Part shown: positions 28,001 through 34,978 of the stretch, one piece after another
How positions within the stretch are numbered: position 1 is the stretch's first letter
How the letters are laid out: each line of letters begins with the position of its first letter
From: a virus
Length of the DNA stretch: 48,749 nt
IMG/VR virus record: IMGVR_UViG_3300005527_000080
Span: 1-48,749 of that record
Strand: one strand, 5' to 3'
Notes under the pieces: generated by a model
What the model was told of the DNA's origin: nothing
The model's database searches: none
What the model saw: only the letters and a program-made list of their open reading frames with translations
Program-made: the position numbers and the translations under genes

Positions 28001-29368
28001 ACCAATAGTATTGCATTATCAAACATTAGCAGCAGTGGTATCTATGTGTTTAGTGCAAGTATTGGTATTAGTTCTGGTAGTTCAGCATATAGAGTTTATA
28101 CTCCATCCACAGTAACTTATTATTATACACCGTTAACGGATGGCTCATTTACCCAAACTATTACTTCACCAAGTAGTTCCGGTAGTTATATTAGTGCTGT
28201 CACAAGAAGTTTGAGTGGAGCACCATATTTAACAAGCGGATCTAGTTATCGCTATACTATAACATCAAGCGGAGCATTTAATCCATTATATTATAATGGA
28301 ATCGTGTCAAGTGTATCTTTTACAAATGCCACCCTTGGGTTTGTTACTCCAAATAGCTCGTCATTAACTACAAATCCAACTATTCAAACTGCGGGTGTTG
28401 TAAAATCATCAGATTATGTTACCACTCGCACCGTTGGTAGTTATCCGTTTGAAAGTGATGTTGTTGTATTTGATTTGACTCTAAATGCGGGTGGAACAGG
28501 TAGCAATGCTGCAAGTTCAGGTTCGTCATTTTCAACCTTCGCCGTATCTACAACTACATACAATAGAGCAGGCAGCGGAACTGTCGTAGGATCCCAAACA
28601 TACAATGTTCACACAGCAGGATCATTTGGTACACCAGCTTCAAGTGGTAGTTTATTGTATTTTGGAAGACCAGAAGGCTACGTGACATCATCTTTAACGT
28701 TTGGTTCACAATCATTGAATCCGGGTGCAATTACAGAACAGTTGCTGGACGAAGCAAATCGCATCGTATTAGCTGACAATATGTTAAATATGAGCGGATC
28801 ATCGTTTAACAGTGCTTCTGTATTGGCTACGTCATCTTTACAAGTCAAACCCGGATTTTTAGTAAATCCGGGTGGCTCAAATGGTTATTGGTATCCAAGT
28901 GGATATGGTACAACATACAAATATTATGTACGTAGATTCAAGAGTAATGTCGTTGTTAATAAATTACAAATTACACTCACGGGAAATACTTCATTGGTAA
29001 ATTGGGATTCTACTGCATCAAATAGTGTGGCAATGGCTATTTTATTTGAAAGCGCAAATAGTAATGTTTATGCTCGATGCCGTTTGTATGATGTAAATAA
29101 TTTATCAACCAACGTAATATCATCTAGTGTAGCACCTTCCAACTTAAGTACAAGTGGTGTAAATCCATTTGGATCAAATATTGATTTATACGGAAACAAC
29201 GGCACAGGTGCAAGTAACTCAAGTGGTATATTTATATTTCCAACAAGAGCTGCTGACGGTGCAATATTGGATAACACTAATACGGCACAGGATGAAATTT
29301 ATTTACTAATTCGTTACAACGGAAGTCCAACTCCAATTACAAGCATTAAAATAGAAAAACTTTCATAA
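25022..29368 (+). CDS. Long tail-fibre-type protein
   Basis: This is the longest gene, 1448 residues from the ATG at 25022 (MSQFQTGKSLSRL). The in-frame ATG at 25001 would add seven residues (MTYIYIC) and is less likely. The N-terminal ~600 residues are Asn/Tyr/Lys-rich beta structure. Near residue 680 comes a fibre-like run with ITSSWANNV, SSSYNLSSSYALTASYI and NLNVNGNL, the usual register of trimeric fibre shafts. The C-terminal half is strongly Ser/Thr/Gly-rich and ends in a compact beta domain. No enzymatic motif is seen. It probably forms a long fibre or receptor-binding protein, paired with the next gene 1 nt downstream. Confidence 0.75.
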   Translation: MSQFQTGKSLSRLKVDVDDNSLMSSTYFLISGFDSNFGLGKNSIIINNPPNDIKIEAYDANGIELYYEKATDVDIVNKSQKNIYSFHVYQKNPTGIGKLYIVGTFKNKVVRYSTNIYINNSVINNSNVAFYSTPQIEVTPLLTFVTKTNLNEANPKTATGSFYTKAGYPIVNFNVEDNKYNKSYTDYQLIATNSVFSSSFKNFYATLYVSKIKNTLTGQEQNVNATSSILIKNVINSTTLQLDSPFIYKNSANNKNSVTEIIDGTYEILYSEYDYNPVYFTTASYLTESVDFSGNVRYKKNSIAEVTYRNIDTFSGTVTRHKLYKRSLNVPEDYTTVVDESFNQFEYLKNYNVPIKSYQNLGNFYSQDFINKFWFTSSNSFQLFEDSQYYINGLKITGSSINDGYIIVKLDTTGSYRDATYIPYDKYEYLDQRGAAYDCNFIKLLGKTNYILSFNCNLLEKNATDSMDLSIYLIGSYPNNKKEKNYNEVYGVLLGNIQVADAVISRNFNNTLKFKFTPLNDLFGTIVIVPRKFNSLIINNISLQQEKIDGFNYASYTIRVPFPVDQPNELFDIKAELFDANSNIVYSNLRTIQAFDPSGSSSPINNFDTSTITVGVLNVSSEANFTGSIKVNNFDCSPATNINDVDYVVTWDNVNKNLCVATSSLFISSSTGGTNLITGSTYPITSSWANNVVSSSYNLSSSYALTASYISNLNVNGNLISSPNTQTFVAATDNFISSSVSNVPLLLIQTQSIINVQNNSGSFNFYGRYSGSNINVGTPADNYPWGDSMTGSYFSTWNSNTNVSDIVRFFAGAFSASYPIPSPNTRTFSGVTGTNTGFGSTVTINGRVPSGSTNSNILYLQPLGWATIGSTIFSGYTFNSGAAYISYASTVGGSTTVSSSLGSSAFGLGPLTSNNITQVNLSGSFRLTFASSSAGTINYTNNSASIILSQSTTNLTPSIATPIALNTVPSANIAVIPPVYQDGYFSNFTGSNLTNSIALSNISSSGIYVFSASIGISSGSSAYRVYTPSTVTYYYTPLTDGSFTQTITSPSSSGSYISAVTRSLSGAPYLTSGSSYRYTITSSGAFNPLYYNGIVSSVSFTNATLGFVTPNSSSLTTNPTIQTAGVVKSSDYVTTRTVGSYPFESDVVVFDLTLNAGGTGSNAASSGSSFSTFAVSTTTYNRAGSGTVVGSQTYNVHTAGSFGTPASSGSLLYFGRPEGYVTSSLTFGSQSLNPGAITEQLLDEANRIVLADNMLNMSGSSFNSASVLATSSLQVKPGFLVNPGGSNGYWYPSGYGTTYKYYVRRFKSNVVVNKLQITLTGNTSLVNWDSTASNSVAMAILFESANSNVYARCRLYDVNNLSTNVISSSVAPSNLSTSGVNPFGSNIDLYGNNGTGASNSSGIFIFPTRAADGAILDNTNTAQDEIYLLIRYNGSPTPITSIKIEKLS

Positions 29369-29369
29369 C

Positions 29370-30239
29370 ATGGCATTTGACCTTCTAACAAAAGCAGCAA
29401 GATTATTGGTAGGACGACGTTATACAACTACCGATTTATCGGACTCTCAAGAAGCATTTACTTCTACTATTCAAATGGGAGCCGATGAAATCTGGTCACA
29501 AACTGCATTAATTCCAAGCGCAAGTTTGCCATTTAGTTCAAGCGCAACTGCGGGAACGACACAAACAACAGGTGTTTTAAAATACTGGTTTAAATTTCCA
29601 TTGACAGTAGCAAATGATACATCACCTGCAAATAGTGTTTGGTTTTTTATGAGTCCAACGGGGAGTGTTTCTGGTACTGGTAGTCAATTGATTGTCAATG
29701 GACAACAAACAAATTTTATCAGTCCAAAATATGGTGTAACTACCATTGCAAATCAAACAGCAGATGCTAGTAACAATGGTAATCCACCGGGCTATAATAT
29801 TGCTTTGTTTACATCAGCCAATGGTAGTACGTTTACGAATTGGACAGCAAGCAACTATGCATTTGATTATAAAACCGGTGTATTGCAATTCTCGGGATCA
29901 ACGGTACCATCAAACCGAGTTTATGCAACTGTATATCAATATATTGGTCAATTTGTTAGTGATGCGTTAGCAAGTGGATCTACCAGTTCAATGACAAGTA
30001 GTTATTTTAGCGGTAGTGTTGCCACCGCAAGTAATTTAACAGTAGTACAAACCAGTTCACTTAATGTAGTCACAGCAAATACAGCAAGTGTGGTATATTT
30101 TTCATTAACTAATAGCGGAAGTGCTCCAACAAATAGTACAGATAGTGGCATGCCCGGAGAAATGAGATTTGATGATCATTATGTTTATATCTATACAAAC
30201 AACATATGGACTAGAATACCAAAGGCCCGTTGGAGTTAA
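29370..30239 (+). CDS. Tail-fibre tip or short-fibre protein
   Basis: This 289-residue protein begins MAFDLLTKAARLLVGRRY, a helical attachment-like segment. It continues with Ser/Thr/Asn-rich beta sequence and ends GEMRFDDHYVYIYTNNIWTR plus a short basic tail. The 'G-E-M-R-F-D-D-x-Y-V-Y-I' to 'W-x-R' pattern is a common terminal knob motif in phage fibres and tail proteins. It starts 1 nt after the long fibre gene. Its stop codon overlaps the stop of the convergent minus-strand gene (shared TTAA at 30236-30239). The tip role is inferred. Confidence 0.7.
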   Translation: MAFDLLTKAARLLVGRRYTTTDLSDSQEAFTSTIQMGADEIWSQTALIPSASLPFSSSATAGTTQTTGVLKYWFKFPLTVANDTSPANSVWFFMSPTGSVSGTGSQLIVNGQQTNFISPKYGVTTIANQTADASNNGNPPGYNIALFTSANGSTFTNWTASNYAFDYKTGVLQFSGSTVPSNRVYATVYQYIGQFVSDALASGSTSSMTSSYFSGSVATASNLTVVQTSSLNVVTANTASVVYFSLTNSGSAPTNSTDSGMPGEMRFDDHYVYIYTNNIWTRIPKARWS

Positions 30240-30568
30240 CCTAATAATATTTTTTTCTGGACAGAAGTGGCGGGATTTTCTTTAATTCCCATACGTGATT
30301 TTAACATTTGTAATGCTGCTCTTGGATTCATTTTACCACAATTGAATCCGACAATACCGTGTGTTTGACAGAATTGTTGTAGCTCATACAAGTCATCGGG
30401 ATTGATATTTTTGATAGGTGGCAATTCTCCACTGTCCTGTTGTTTTTTTCTTTTTAACAATGCTTGATATGGATCAAATTCATGCGGTACACTAGCAACT
30501 GGTTGTTGCATTTTTCTCAATAACAATTGATTAAAATCAGCAGTTGGATATGATTCGGTATCGTTCAT
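30236..30568 (-). CDS. Hypothetical protein
   Basis: This 110-residue hydrophilic protein begins MNDTESYPTADFNQLLLRKM. A helical C-terminal part contains YELQQFCQTHGIVGFNCGKM and PRAALQMLKSRMGI. No family is recognised. It is the last gene of a three-to-four-gene minus-strand group and overlaps the start region of its upstream neighbour by 4 nt. It converges with the fibre gene, and the two stop codons overlap without any visible terminator. Confidence 0.65.
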   Translation of the reverse strand: MNDTESYPTADFNQLLLRKMQQPVASVPHEFDPYQALLKRKKQQDSGELPPIKNINPDDLYELQQFCQTHGIVGFNCGKMNPRAALQMLKSRMGIKENPATSVQKKILLG

Positions 30569-31020
30569 GTTGTTATATATCCTTTAGAACTATCTCCTTT
30601 TTTTCCATAACCTTTTAAATTTTGCACAAAATACGAAATATTATAAGGTTCAATACCAGATGCTACTCCATGCACAATATCATGCATTGGACTACGAAGC
30701 GGATCATAATCTGATATATTTATACGAATCGCGTTAATTTCAGGATTTTTAGAAACGATATACATATATGCTGATTCGATTCCTTTTTTTGTTATTTCAG
30801 ACGGATTTCGTAAATTGTGAATGCATAACCGATGTATTCGATCTGCGAGTTGCGGATTGATACCAGAATAACGTGCAGTAGAAACCAAACGGTTTTTAGG
30901 AATTTTTACTTCTTTTCCTGTGGCTTTATCTATAAAGAAATCGGGCAATTCAGGAATATCTTCTAATGATTCCCGTAATAATAATTTTGCATATTTAGAT
31001 AAATAAATTTTATTCATCAC
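30565..31020 (-). CDS. Hypothetical protein
   Basis: This 151-residue protein begins MMNKIYLSKYAKLLLRESLEDIP. It is mixed helical and ends GYGKKGDSSKGYITT. No known motif was identified. An 11-nt overlap with the upstream gene and a 4-nt overlap with the downstream one indicate coupled translation within the 30236-32583 group. The function is unknown. Confidence 0.65.
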   Translation of the reverse strand: MMNKIYLSKYAKLLLRESLEDIPELPDFFIDKATGKEVKIPKNRLVSTARYSGINPQLADRIHRLCIHNLRNPSEITKKGIESAYMYIVSKNPEINAIRINISDYDPLRSPMHDIVHGVASGIEPYNISYFVQNLKGYGKKGDSSKGYITT

Positions 31021-32110
31021 TTAACAATCGTTTAGCAATTTCTGTCAATGATACTTCATTCTTCCATGAAACCGTACTTGGACCCTTTTTATGACTGGTT
31101 CCTTTTTTTGTGCATTGACTAGGTGTAGGTCGGCACGCAGGATATTTACTTCGTTTTTCTCCGGATTGTCTTCCGCAAGTTTTGCATTTTTTAGTTCCGG
31201 TTTCAGGATCTTTGCGGCATGTATTACAATCTACCCAACCTTTGCCTCCTTTACCGCCACGACGGGCAAACCAGCCATGCAATCCTTGTTTTTTTTCTTT
31301 TGAGAAATCTTCTTCTAATTCTTTTTTGATCTGTTCAATTTCTTCCTGAGTCTTTTTCCATATTTTACCTTTTCGACAACGAACAACAGCACCACTGGCA
31401 TATGCACTTGGCCATTTTTTGTATTTTCTTTTTGCAATATCAGTACATCTATCTTCCTCCAAAGAAGGTTCTTCGATATTTACATCTACTGTAAAATCAT
31501 CATTATTCATTTGATTTAAGTTTTTATTATCACTAGAAATTTTGTCATTAACTTTATTGACATGATCATCGGGTGTATTACCGATTTTCCCTGCAATATT
31601 GTTTCCAGCGATTGCTGTTTTATTGGACCCTACTAGCTTTTCATGATTAATTGAATGATCTGGATCACCAAATCCTGTTGATGTTCCAATTTGATCTAAC
31701 TCTTTTGCCAATCCTGCTTTTTTGAGTTTGGTATAATATTTTGGATCTTCACTCAAATGATCCAATGCAATTTCGGTGGCAACGTTTGGATCTGTTGTAT
31801 GTTCCATTTCTACAGTTTGCCCCAATGCCAATTCAATTGGATCAACATCATGTGGAGCAGTTGCATCACCAACTCCCCCTGTTAACTCTTCATAAAATTC
31901 ATTGTAGCCAATATCTACGTCATTATGATTAGTATCAGTCCATGTGTCCATATTGTTTACAGCAAATTCATCCACTTGATGTTTGGATAATTTATCAAAA
32001 CTAGTATGAGGTTCAGCGGTTGGATCTATTTGCCATCTATTTCCATGCATAGCAGGATGTTTAATTATAGGATCATTAAGCTTAGTAGGATGTTTGCCTG
32101 TAATTTTCAT
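31010..32110 (-). CDS. DUF5661/DUF5872-like protein with Cys-rich zinc-binding region
   Basis: This 366-residue protein has a DUF5661-like segment near residues 90-135 (DPIELALGQTVEMEHTTDP followed by ALDHLSEDPKYYTKLKKAG). A DUF5872-like C-terminal half starts with CTDIAKRKYKKWPSAYASGA, VVRCRKGKIWKK and GLHGWFARRGGKGGKGW. That half includes paired Cys (CNTCRK, CKTCGR) suggesting a zinc ribbon, and a basic end. These domains recur in large viruses and phages, but their biochemical role is not established. The Lys/Arg-rich zinc region could bind nucleic acid. It sits between two small genes with 4- and 11-nt overlaps. Confidence 0.72.
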   Translation of the reverse strand: MKITGKHPTKLNDPIIKHPAMHGNRWQIDPTAEPHTSFDKLSKHQVDEFAVNNMDTWTDTNHNDVDIGYNEFYEELTGGVGDATAPHDVDPIELALGQTVEMEHTTDPNVATEIALDHLSEDPKYYTKLKKAGLAKELDQIGTSTGFGDPDHSINHEKLVGSNKTAIAGNNIAGKIGNTPDDHVNKVNDKISSDNKNLNQMNNDDFTVDVNIEEPSLEEDRCTDIAKRKYKKWPSAYASGAVVRCRKGKIWKKTQEEIEQIKKELEEDFSKEKKQGLHGWFARRGGKGGKGWVDCNTCRKDPETGTKKCKTCGRQSGEKRSKYPACRPTPSQCTKKGTSHKKGPSTVSWKNEVSLTEIAKRLLSDE

Positions 32111-32583
32111 AGATAACGCTTTCTTTTTTTCATTTCACGAATAATATCACTAATGGCTTCTTGACGAACTCCGTTTTCATCGACTTGCATCATATGCAAT
32201 TTACTATAGAACTTTGGATCTTTCTTTAAATTGGATACGACCAGTTGTTTTGCAATATCTTTACGTTTGAATACCATTTGTTTCAGTTCATATTGCATAC
32301 CTGTCAATACTTCATCTGGTGTTACGACGTTTTTAATAGCATCTACATCATTTTTAAAATTTTCGCTACCTTCGGGTGATGTATTATCATATTGGTCAGG
32401 GGTGGGTGTAGTAATATCACTTGCACTTGTAGCGGTTTGTGGATATTTAAATTTTTCTGGTTTCTGACTGATATCTGGACTATTAATAGTATCTACACCA
32501 GTAGTACCCAATCCACCACCTTGTGAATAGGGTAATCCCGTCATCATTCTATCGCCCATTTCGTTTTCTTTTAATTTTGGCAT
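32107..32583 (-). CDS. Hypothetical protein with DUF5661-like helix
   Basis: This 158-residue protein has a disordered N-terminal half (Gly/Thr/Pro/Asp-rich). The helical C-terminal half contains EVLTGMQYELKQM and then KQLVVSNLKKDPKFYSKL. The last part parallels ALDHLSEDPKYYTKLKKAG in the next gene downstream, so the two may share a DUF5661-type domain. It is the first gene of this minus-strand group. TATTTATA on the coding strand (32594-32587) lies 3 nt before its start. Confidence 0.65.
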   Translation of the reverse strand: MPKLKENEMGDRMMTGLPYSQGGGLGTTGVDTINSPDISQKPEKFKYPQTATSASDITTPTPDQYDNTSPEGSENFKNDVDAIKNVVTPDEVLTGMQYELKQMVFKRKDIAKQLVVSNLKKDPKFYSKLHMMQVDENGVRQEAISDIIREMKKRKRYL

Positions 32584-32586
32584 ATA

Positions 32587-32594
32587 TATAAATA
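32587..32594 (-). promoter_or_regulatory. TATTTATA box before the accessory operon
   Basis: On the minus strand the octamer TATTTATA lies 3 nt before the ATG at 32583, in the only gap between two minus-strand groups. The plus strand therefore reads TATAAATA, the T4 late consensus, but pointing away from the genes it precedes. Confidence 0.28.
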
Positions 32595-32599
32595 TTAAA

Positions 32600-33532
32600 T
32601 CAGTTTAGTATAGAATAAAAATCTTTTACCATACAATTAATTGTTTTTTCATTTAAAATATAGTCATATGCTGCCTCAATTTTATTTTGATCGTGTTTAT
32701 AATTTAAAATTAATTTTTTTAATTCTTGATTGGATGAATAGATGTTTCCGTATTGTTTCATATCAGTCGCTCCTGCGATATCTCTACTAATCCATGGAAT
32801 TTTGTTGATCATTGCATCTAATAAAACCAATCCAAATCCCTCACTATAACTATTCATTATGTATACATCCGCATTTGCAAGTATATTTAAATAATCCAAT
32901 CGATTATTTATTTTAAAAACTTCTATATTTTTATTCGTTGAAATAGGAGGATCACCTATATATCCTGTTAAAATCAATTTAGTATTTGGTACGTTTAACT
33001 CTGTAAATATATCAATTAAATCACAAAATCCTTTATGAGCACCAAATCCCCCGGAACTTAAAAAAACGAAATCATTATGTGTTGATTTTGTTCCAAAACA
33101 ATCATTCAAATCGACAGAATATCTGATATGTTTAGCTTTTGCTGCACAATTATATTTTAAAGCATGATTAAAATCATATGATGTGCCCCATCCTATTGCC
33201 GTCGCGTGTTTAAAACCATTTATTGCACTTTCGCTATCAGATGGTTTAATTATCCAGTATAAAGTTTTTGCTTTGATTTTTTTAATATTTAATAATGCAT
33301 AATCTTGAATTGGCATATCATTTCCGTGAATGATTATCCAATCATATTGGCATGAAAATAATTCGTTTCTATCATTAATAACTGTGACATTTCCATAATT
33401 TCCCTGACTGCAATCAGTCAAAACGGTTACTTGATATTTTTCTTTAGCCATCGCTTCACTAATTAATTTAATATTATATTCCGATCCTCCATTGTAAGGA
33501 TACGTGCGATGTACAACAAATAAAAGTTTCAT
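32600..33532 (-). CDS. GT4-type glycosyltransferase
   Basis: This 310-residue protein has a GT-B fold of the group 1 (GT4) type. The N-terminus MKLLFVVHRTYPYNGGSEYN carries the Gly-Gly-rich acceptor loop. Near residue 160 comes FVFLSSGGFGAHKGFCDLID, the usual start of the nucleotide-sugar domain. NSYSEGFGLVLLDAMINKIP near residue 235 is the E-x7-E-like donor motif. It probably transfers a hexose to a glycan chain in the cytoplasm. It is the last gene of the minus-strand glycan cluster before the accessory group and follows the split methyltransferase by 13 nt. Confidence 0.85.
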   Translation of the reverse strand: MKLLFVVHRTYPYNGGSEYNIKLISEAMAKEKYQVTVLTDCSQGNYGNVTVINDRNELFSCQYDWIIIHGNDMPIQDYALLNIKKIKAKTLYWIIKPSDSESAINGFKHATAIGWGTSYDFNHALKYNCAAKAKHIRYSVDLNDCFGTKSTHNDFVFLSSGGFGAHKGFCDLIDIFTELNVPNTKLILTGYIGDPPISTNKNIEVFKINNRLDYLNILANADVYIMNSYSEGFGLVLLDAMINKIPWISRDIAGATDMKQYGNIYSSNQELKKLILNYKHDQNKIEAAYDYILNEKTINCMVKDFYSILN

Positions 33533-33545
33533 ATAGATTTAAATA

Positions 33546-34043
33546 TTATTTTTCAATAATAACCACTAACCAATCGGTAATTTTTTCTTCTTCTTCAATA
33601 GTTAACTGACAATTAATTGTCGATGTTGGTAATAAATCATTAACACAAATTTCATCGCCGCATTTATTACTAATATAAAATTTAGAGTTTTTAATGAAAA
33701 AATTCCAATTGTGCAATCCGTGATAATTTTCAACAATACCTTCATTTATTTTGTGTTCAAGAATAACATATTTATTGGAAACATTCACCATTTCCTGAAT
33801 ACATTTTATTGGATTATATGTATGATCAATACTATTTCTAGCATAAACAATATCAAATGAATTGTGTTGAAAATTCAAAGATAATTCCGATGCATCCAAT
33901 GCGATTGGAATCGTTGGAGGATAAACATTATACTGATTATACAATTTATAATAACTTTCTGCTAAATAATCTACCGCAGTTAGTTGTATATTTTTTGTGG
34001 ACGTTCTTCCCAAAAAAGGAAAAGGACCAGATCCTACATCCAA
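33546..34043 (-). CDS. SAM-dependent methyltransferase, C-terminal part of a frame-split gene
   Basis: This 165-residue frame contains the Rossmann core of a class I methyltransferase. LDVGSGPFPFLG is motif I (the SAM-binding loop), TAVDY is the motif II acidic end, and FDIVYARNSIDHTYNP is motif IV. The frame has only a TTG at 34043 as a possible start, and that codon sits inside motif I's first strand, so the true N-terminus must lie upstream. The missing part is in the +1 register at 34054-34236, joined through an A10 run (34057-34066, minus strand). Either slippage joins the two, or a homopolymer indel has split the gene. The substrate is unknown; the glycan cluster suggests sugar methylation. 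Confidence 0.7.
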   Translation of the reverse strand: MDVGSGPFPFLGRTSTKNIQLTAVDYLAESYYKLYNQYNVYPPTIPIALDASELSLNFQHNSFDIVYARNSIDHTYNPIKCIQEMVNVSNKYVILEHKINEGIVENYHGLHNWNFFIKNSKFYISNKCGDEICVNDLLPTSTINCQLTIEEEEKITDWLVVIIEK

Positions 34044-34053
34044 AATTGTTATT

Positions 34054-34236
34054 TTATTTTTTTTTTATTGAATCTATCAACAATTGAACATTTCTATGAA
34101 CCGGTAATTCTATGTATAATCTAGTTTTTACATATTGATGTAAATATGAATTTGTATCTGTGGTATATTTATAAAATACATTATTCCAATGAGATATTTC
34201 AGTATCTACTAAAAATTTCCAATCTTCAATAGTCAT
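34054..34236 (-). CDS. N-terminal part of the frame-split methyltransferase
   Basis: This 60-residue frame begins MTIEDWKFLVDTEISHWNNV and reads YLHQYVKTRLYIELPVHRNV, then QLLIDSIKKK and TAA. It is the helical lead-in that precedes motif I in this methyltransferase type. Losing one A from the A10 run would continue it as DSIKKNKITILDVGSG into the next frame, restoring a protein of about 229 residues. Start 34236 or 34242 is preferred, because an upstream extension to 34365 would overlap the divergent gene. Only about 16 nt separate its start from the divergent glycosyltransferase start. Confidence 0.6.
   Translation of the reverse strand: MTIEDWKFLVDTEISHWNNVFYKYTTDTNSYLHQYVKTRLYIELPVHRNVQLLIDSIKKK
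34057..34066 (-). other. A10 homopolymer at the frame junction of the methyltransferase
   Basis: Ten consecutive A residues on the coding (minus) strand sit exactly where the reading frame shifts between the two methyltransferase parts. Runs of this length are known sites of RNA-polymerase slippage and of sequencing indels. Removing one A, or adding two, joins the frames. Confidence 0.8.
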
Positions 34237-34252
34237 ATGCATATATATGTTT

Positions 34253-34978
34253 ATGAATTGTATTGTATCATTTAATACAAAAAATAATCCACATATCGTT
34301 TCTTCAAATGTTGAAGAAAGTATTAAATGTGCATGTGCAAATTGGAATTGTAAATATCTACGCATAGAAACTCCACTTCAACCAAGTAGATTTCATGATA
34401 TGTTTACAAAATTATACTTACCATATCAAACATTAAATTTTGATAGATGTATGTATCTTGATACTGATGTGTTGATAAAACACGATTCACCAAATCCCTT
34501 TGATATTTTCAACGACACGGATTATTTTTATGTTGTCAAAGACATGCAGCAGACATTTCTTTCAGATGAAATCAAACAGGATTTCAAAAACAATCAACTT
34601 TGTAGACCTTGGTATAACGAATGTAAACGCGTATTAAATGTCAATTTAGAGTATCAAATATACAACGATAATTTTTTTAATGCTGGAATGTTCTTATTTA
34701 CTCCACAAAAACATTTGTATTTATTCGATCATATGATCAAAGCATTGTCGTTGATACAAGATCCGTATCCACGAATTCATCAAGTTGAACAGGCATTGTT
34801 AAACTATACTACTATGTATTATTTGAATGATAAACTGATACATATTTCTAAAGAATGGAATTATATTGATCCGCCATTAAATTCAAAAACTATGGAAGGA
34901 TATATTTATCATTTCACTGGATGGTATTATGATACTTACAAATCACAATTAAACAATTTTAAATTATGGCAAAAATAG
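34253..34978 (+). CDS. GT8-like glycosyltransferase
   Basis: This protein is about 241 residues from the ATG at 34253 (MNCIVSFNT); an in-frame ATG at 34247 would add MF. It has a GT8-type GT-A fold: FDRCMYLDTDVLI carries the DxD metal site, NDNFFNAGMFLF is the mid-domain motif, VEQALLN carries the conserved Glu, and YIYHFTGW resembles the terminal H-x-x-G sequence. GT8 enzymes include LPS hexosyltransferases and glycogenin. The gene is one of two plus-strand genes inside the minus-strand cluster. Its 3' end overlaps the next glycosyltransferase start by 13 nt. Confidence 0.83.
   Translation: MNCIVSFNTKNNPHIVSSNVEESIKCACANWNCKYLRIETPLQPSRFHDMFTKLYLPYQTLNFDRCMYLDTDVLIKHDSPNPFDIFNDTDYFYVVKDMQQTFLSDEIKQDFKNNQLCRPWYNECKRVLNVNLEYQIYNDNFFNAGMFLFTPQKHLYLFDHMIKALSLIQDPYPRIHQVEQALLNYTTMYYLNDKLIHISKEWNYIDPPLNSKTMEGYIYHFTGWYYDTYKSQLNNFKLWQK

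Noticed and set aside
32587-32594. TATAAATA on the plus strand as a T4-type late promoter
   Set aside because: Genes on both sides are on the minus strand, so a plus-strand late promoter here would drive only antisense RNA.
34237-34365. Upstream extension of the methyltransferase N-terminal frame
   Set aside because: It would run antisense into the first 40 codons of the GT8-like gene; the ATG at 34236 or 34242 suffices.
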